NCBI GenBank assembly: GCA_964466455.1
Contig: CAYXNL010000047.1
Coordinates: 1 to 16,921 of the forward strand
DNA: 16,921 nucleotides
Reading direction: 5' to 3'
Source of the DNA: S010-25 sp964466455
GTDB lineage: Bacteria > Pseudomonadota > Gammaproteobacteria > SZUA-229
Position 1 is the stretch's first letter. Every line of letters starts with the position of its first letter. Under the pieces are notes generated by a model. The model was given only the letters and a program-made list of their open reading frames with translations. It did no database searches and was not told where the DNA came from. The position numbers and the translations under genes were made by a program. This document shows, one piece after another, positions 14,688-16,921 of the stretch.

Positions 14688-15470
14688 TTAGAAATTTCTA
14701 AACACGGCAGCACAGTTATCACTGGGTGACTTCATATTATAATTTTTGCCGGTAGAATCCAGACAGGCAGTGATTTCGGCAGAGGAACCCCATCCATCCC
14801 CCAAGGTACCTAACTGCATTGAACCGGCAATTGGGGTACCATCATCAATTTTTCTATCCAGCTCAGCCAGCACGGATGAAGGAATGGCACGACCGGAAAT
14901 TAACTCGTGCGCCTTTGCCGTTGCCGTTGTGGCTGCCGACCGCTGCAAGGCACCATAGTTTATCACCATTCCCTGACCAAAGCCGTTATCCGGGCAAACA
15001 GTAGTTGGACAGGCATATTCATCAGAGGCAATTGTTGGTACACCACTATTACTATTATCTGGGTAGTTGCCAGTGATATAACCGGCAGCCTGTAAATCGG
15101 ACCACACCAACCCACGCTCTTTGTCGGTATCCACCAGACCATTACCATCTCCATTATCTGTAATGTTCGGCAAGTTTACCGATGCCTGGGCATAGTCACC
15201 GGGAAATGCACGATAGCGATCCGAAAAGCTGAACCAGGCCGAGGTGATCCCATCAACATTATTATTTAATGCCCGCACCCGTGCGGTATTAATCAACGCC
15301 TGTCCTTTTAATACGCCACCAAGCAATAACCCAATAATCACCAGTACAATGGCTATTTCAATCAGGGTAAAACCGGACTGTCTCTGTTTTGTTGTTGCGC
15401 CAGACTTACTCATCAACACTAAAGTTGCCCCATCTGGTCGAGCGACATGCTGCACGATTACTTTACTCAT
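14688..15470 (-). CDS. Type IV pilin-like / type II secretion pseudopilin
   Basis: The 260-residue product contains the prepilin motif QSGFTLIEIAIVLVIIGLLL: cleavage after Gly33, methylation of Phe34, Glu at mature position 5, and a long hydrophobic helix. The mature part has RYRAFPGDYAQA, then a calcium-loop-like DNGDGNGLVDTDKE and the WSDLQAAGYI helix. It has two cysteine pairs (CPTTVC in the middle, and one in the last 30 residues that would close a C-terminal disulfide loop). The fold fits a minor pilin or single pilin subunit. From the first ATG the leader is 33 residues, unusually long; the internal ATG at 15413 would give a 14-residue leader and may be the real start. Neither has a good ribosome binding site. 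No assembly genes (pilBCD) are in view. Confidence 0.88.
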   Translation of the reverse strand: MSKVIVQHVARPDGATLVLMSKSGATTKQRQSGFTLIEIAIVLVIIGLLLGGVLKGQALINTARVRALNNNVDGITSAWFSFSDRYRAFPGDYAQASVNLPNITDNGDGNGLVDTDKERGLVWSDLQAAGYITGNYPDNSNSGVPTIASDEYACPTTVCPDNGFGQGMVINYGALQRSAATTATAKAHELISGRAIPSSVLAELDRKIDDGTPIAGSMQLGTLGDGWGSSAEITACLDSTGKNYNMKSPSDNCAAVFRNF

Positions 15471-15523
15471 TACTTTTTAACCCGTCATTTTTTTGCAATT
15501 TCTTATACCATCCTTTGAATTAA

Positions 15524-15594
15524 GATATCTGTGACTAATATCTATAATTAAGCATCTATAATTAAGCACCTGTAACTAAAAATACCTGCAATTA
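15524..15594. repeat. Five degenerate tandem units of 13-16 bp
   Basis: The upstream region of the pilin gene repeats an AYCTRTAAYTA-like unit: GATATCTGTGACTA, ATATCTATAATTA, AGCATCTATAATTA, AGCACCTGTAACTA and AAAATACCTGCAATTA, head to tail. The last units recur after the gap. The repeat may be an operator array or a slippage-prone spacer, and probably explains the failed assembly. Confidence 0.55.
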
Positions 15595-15615
15595 CCATAC
15601 CAAACTTATATAGGG
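15561..15615. repeat. 55-bp sequence duplicated across the gap, left copy
   Basis: This stretch is identical, base for base, to 15716-15770 and abuts the run of Ns. Exact duplication of 55 bp at two contig ends is what a k-mer-55 graph overlap looks like. Confidence 0.9.
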
Positions 15616-15715
15616 NNNNNNNNNNNNNNNNNNNNNNNNNNNNNNNNNNNNNNNNNNNNNNNNNNNNNNNNNNNNNNNNNNNNNNNNNNNNNNNNNNNNN
15701 NNNNNNNNNNNNNNN
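15616..15715. other. Assembly gap (100 N)
   Basis: Exactly 100 unknown bases, a conventional filler for a gap of unknown size. With identical 55-bp flanks, the true gap may be zero, with the two contigs simply overlapping. Any open frame crossing it is not real. Confidence 0.97.
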
Positions 15716-15770
15716 ATTAAGCACCTGTAACTAAAAATACCTGCAATTACCATACCAAACTTATATAGGG
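15716..15770. repeat. 55-bp sequence duplicated across the gap, right copy
   Basis: Identical to 15561-15615; followed by unique sequence (CATAAAGGCAGGC). Confidence 0.9.
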
Positions 15771-16000
15771 CATAAAGGCAGGCTTTGCCCACTATTTTGT
15801 TCTAATTATTTATTATAATATGTCGATATTTCAACATGTTGTCGATATTTCATCGCTTTTATTTCGAGTTTAGCGCAAATAAACGTATATGCTGGAGAAT
15901 AATCACTCTTTCAATCTCCAGAAGAGGTTAATTTCCCGCCGTTTGCTGCAAAAAAGCGGACCACAAAGCAGGCGAAAGGAAAGACCTCAAATAAACGAAT
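15771..16000. other. Intergenic region with direct and inverted repeats
   Basis: TGTCGATATTTCA occurs twice, at 15821-15833 and 15840-15852 (period 19 bases), which may be a paired operator. CTGGAGA (15892-15898) and TCTCCAG (15915-15921) form a 7-bp inverted repeat around 16 bases. No convincing gene is present. The region lies after the membrane-anchored protein gene and before the pilin gene, both on the minus strand, so a pilin promoter and the terminator of the other gene should lie here or near the gap. Confidence 0.45.
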
Positions 16001-16768
16001 TTATTTTTTTGGTCTATTTTGTAGCCGCTCCGTAGTATGGCGCTGTAACTTCTTCTTTAGCGTGGCTATTTTCTGAATGAGAAACTTTTTCTCATAAGGG
16101 TCGCGTATCACTCCGCTTTCCAGTAAGCCACCCACCAGTATTTTTGCCGCCTGTAGCTCGCCCATATCCTCCAGTGTAATAATCTTTAAATCCCTGGCCC
16201 AGTACGGGATAGAGGTTCCGGGTAAACGGCTCTGCCGGGCTAATGCATCGGCATAACGAAGGGCTAGCGGCTCATCTTTTAGCTCATGTTTTGCCACAAT
16301 GACTGCATGGGCCAGCCAGCGCCAGTACTTCTGTGGGTGCTGCTGGAATTTCTGGTAAATATAATCCATCATCTGACGCTGCTTAGCAGCATTGTGTATG
16401 CTGCCATAGATATGTGCCGCAACCAGCAGCGGGTACTGTCCATCGGGATCCAGCGCAAGAATGGTATTCAGCCATTTAATAATACGAAAATAATCCAGTT
16501 GCTGATACGACAGACTGATACCGGGCTGATCATCAAATGACTGCAACCATATATTCAGATATTTGGCCATGGCCAGCGGATCATCCAGCGATATCAGGCG
16601 GTACGCCTGGACAGACAGTGGTGGCGGCAATGACTGTGCTTTTGCAGTCATTGCGGGCTGTAACCCATGCCATAGTATTTGCCCCGCAAGTGCCACGGGC
16701 AGACCAAGTTTTAGCCACAGAGGAAGCTGTGATAACGGTCGCTCCCGGTTAAAATAACCGCTGAACAT
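16001..16768 (-). CDS. Membrane-anchored protein of unknown family, helical-repeat rich
   Basis: A 255-residue protein not recognised as any named family. A short cytoplasmic N-terminus precedes one hydrophobic segment (LPLWLKLGLPVALAGQILW, about 14-32), so the rest is probably periplasmic. The remainder is helix-rich and looks like TPR-type pairs: ISLDDPLAMAKYLNIWLQSF, LDYFRIIKWLNTILALDPDG, YPLLVAAHIYGSIHNAAKQR and ALRYADALARQS. The C-terminus is very basic (KKKLQRHTTERLQNRPKK). It lies upstream of the pilin gene on the same strand, so an envelope or pilus-related role is possible but unproven. The start at 16768 is chosen because the repeat tip just upstream gives AGAGG at 8-9 bases; the frame stays open to an ATG at 16801, but those 11 residues come from the repeat. 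Confidence 0.75.
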   Translation of the reverse strand: MFSGYFNRERPLSQLPLWLKLGLPVALAGQILWHGLQPAMTAKAQSLPPPLSVQAYRLISLDDPLAMAKYLNIWLQSFDDQPGISLSYQQLDYFRIIKWLNTILALDPDGQYPLLVAAHIYGSIHNAAKQRQMMDYIYQKFQQHPQKYWRWLAHAVIVAKHELKDEPLALRYADALARQSRLPGTSIPYWARDLKIITLEDMGELQAAKILVGGLLESGVIRDPYEKKFLIQKIATLKKKLQRHTTERLQNRPKK

Positions 16769-16770
16769 TA

Positions 16771-16921
16771 GGGAACCTCTGATTAAGTCATGAATCGACA
16801 TCTTACCGTATTAAAATACCCTGTTTCTGCGTTGTGAAACTTCGCAATAGCCCTGCTATTACGTGCATTTTACGCCTTGAATCAGAATATTTTAACCAGC
16901 AATCTGTTCAATCCAGACTTA
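16771..16921. repeat. MITE-like repeat, cut by the window edge
   Basis: The left tip GGGAACCTCTGATTAAGTC (16771-16789) is answered by GACTTA at 16916-16921, the inverse of its inner end; the rest would lie beyond the window. Inside are a nested pair TTAAAATA (16811-16818) / TATTTTAA (16888-16895) and a central hairpin AATAG-CCCTG-CTATT (16846-16860). No transposase frame is present. The layout suggests a non-autonomous mobile element of about 165 bp. Its left end is 2 bases from the start codon of the neighbouring gene. Confidence 0.6.

Noticed and set aside
15592..15792. Open frame crossing the N run on the minus strand
   Set aside because: About half of it is unknown sequence; it exists only because Ns hold no stop codons.
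15889..16032. Plus-strand frame of 47 codons starting at an ATG near 15889
   Set aside because: No ribosome binding site, very basic low-information product, and it ends antisense to the membrane-anchored protein gene.

Overview
The window looks like a chromosomal segment of a gammaproteobacterium. The order glnA - DUF4124 protein - ntrB - ntrC, type I-beta glutamine synthetase with an adenylylation tyrosine, and a nitrate transporter followed by a PP2C/Ser-Thr kinase fusion are all typical of that class. Two DsrC/TusE-family proteins suggest, but do not prove, a sulfur-metabolising relative. All functions are inferred from motifs and context; no search was run.

Left part (1-3232): the 5' end of an HPP-family membrane protein gene runs off the left edge (minus strand). 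A repeat-rich spacer (155-640) follows, with two adjacent inverted-repeat elements. Next come two minus-strand genes for DsrC-like proteins that lack the usual redox cysteine pattern, one of them fused to an N-terminal beta-rich domain. They are divergent from a LysR-type regulator, which is followed by a small exported protein that resembles allene-oxide-cyclase-like barrels.

Nitrogen block (3233-13858): a sigma-54 promoter with an NtrC-like site drives a NarK/NasA nitrate transporter, a PP2C phosphatase-Ser/Thr kinase fusion and MobA, apparently as one operon. A cation diffusion facilitator with a long C-terminal extension follows. glnA is preceded by two NtrC sites 29 bp apart and a near-consensus sigma-54 promoter, has a long leader, and ends in a strong terminator. 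A DUF4124 protein and the ntrBC operon follow; a perfect NtrC palindrome lies in the ntrB promoter region. The window therefore holds the nitrogen sensor pair, its glutamine synthetase target and a likely nitrate-uptake target together.

Right part (13859-16921), all on the minus strand: an ABC ATPase without a visible permease, a type IV pilin-like protein with a strong terminator, and a membrane-anchored protein of unknown family. Between the last two is an assembly gap of 100 Ns flanked by two identical 55-bp copies, probably a scaffolding artefact inside degenerate tandem repeats. A MITE-like repeat covers the right edge and reaches the start of the last gene.

No tRNA, rRNA, CRISPR array or transposase gene was seen.
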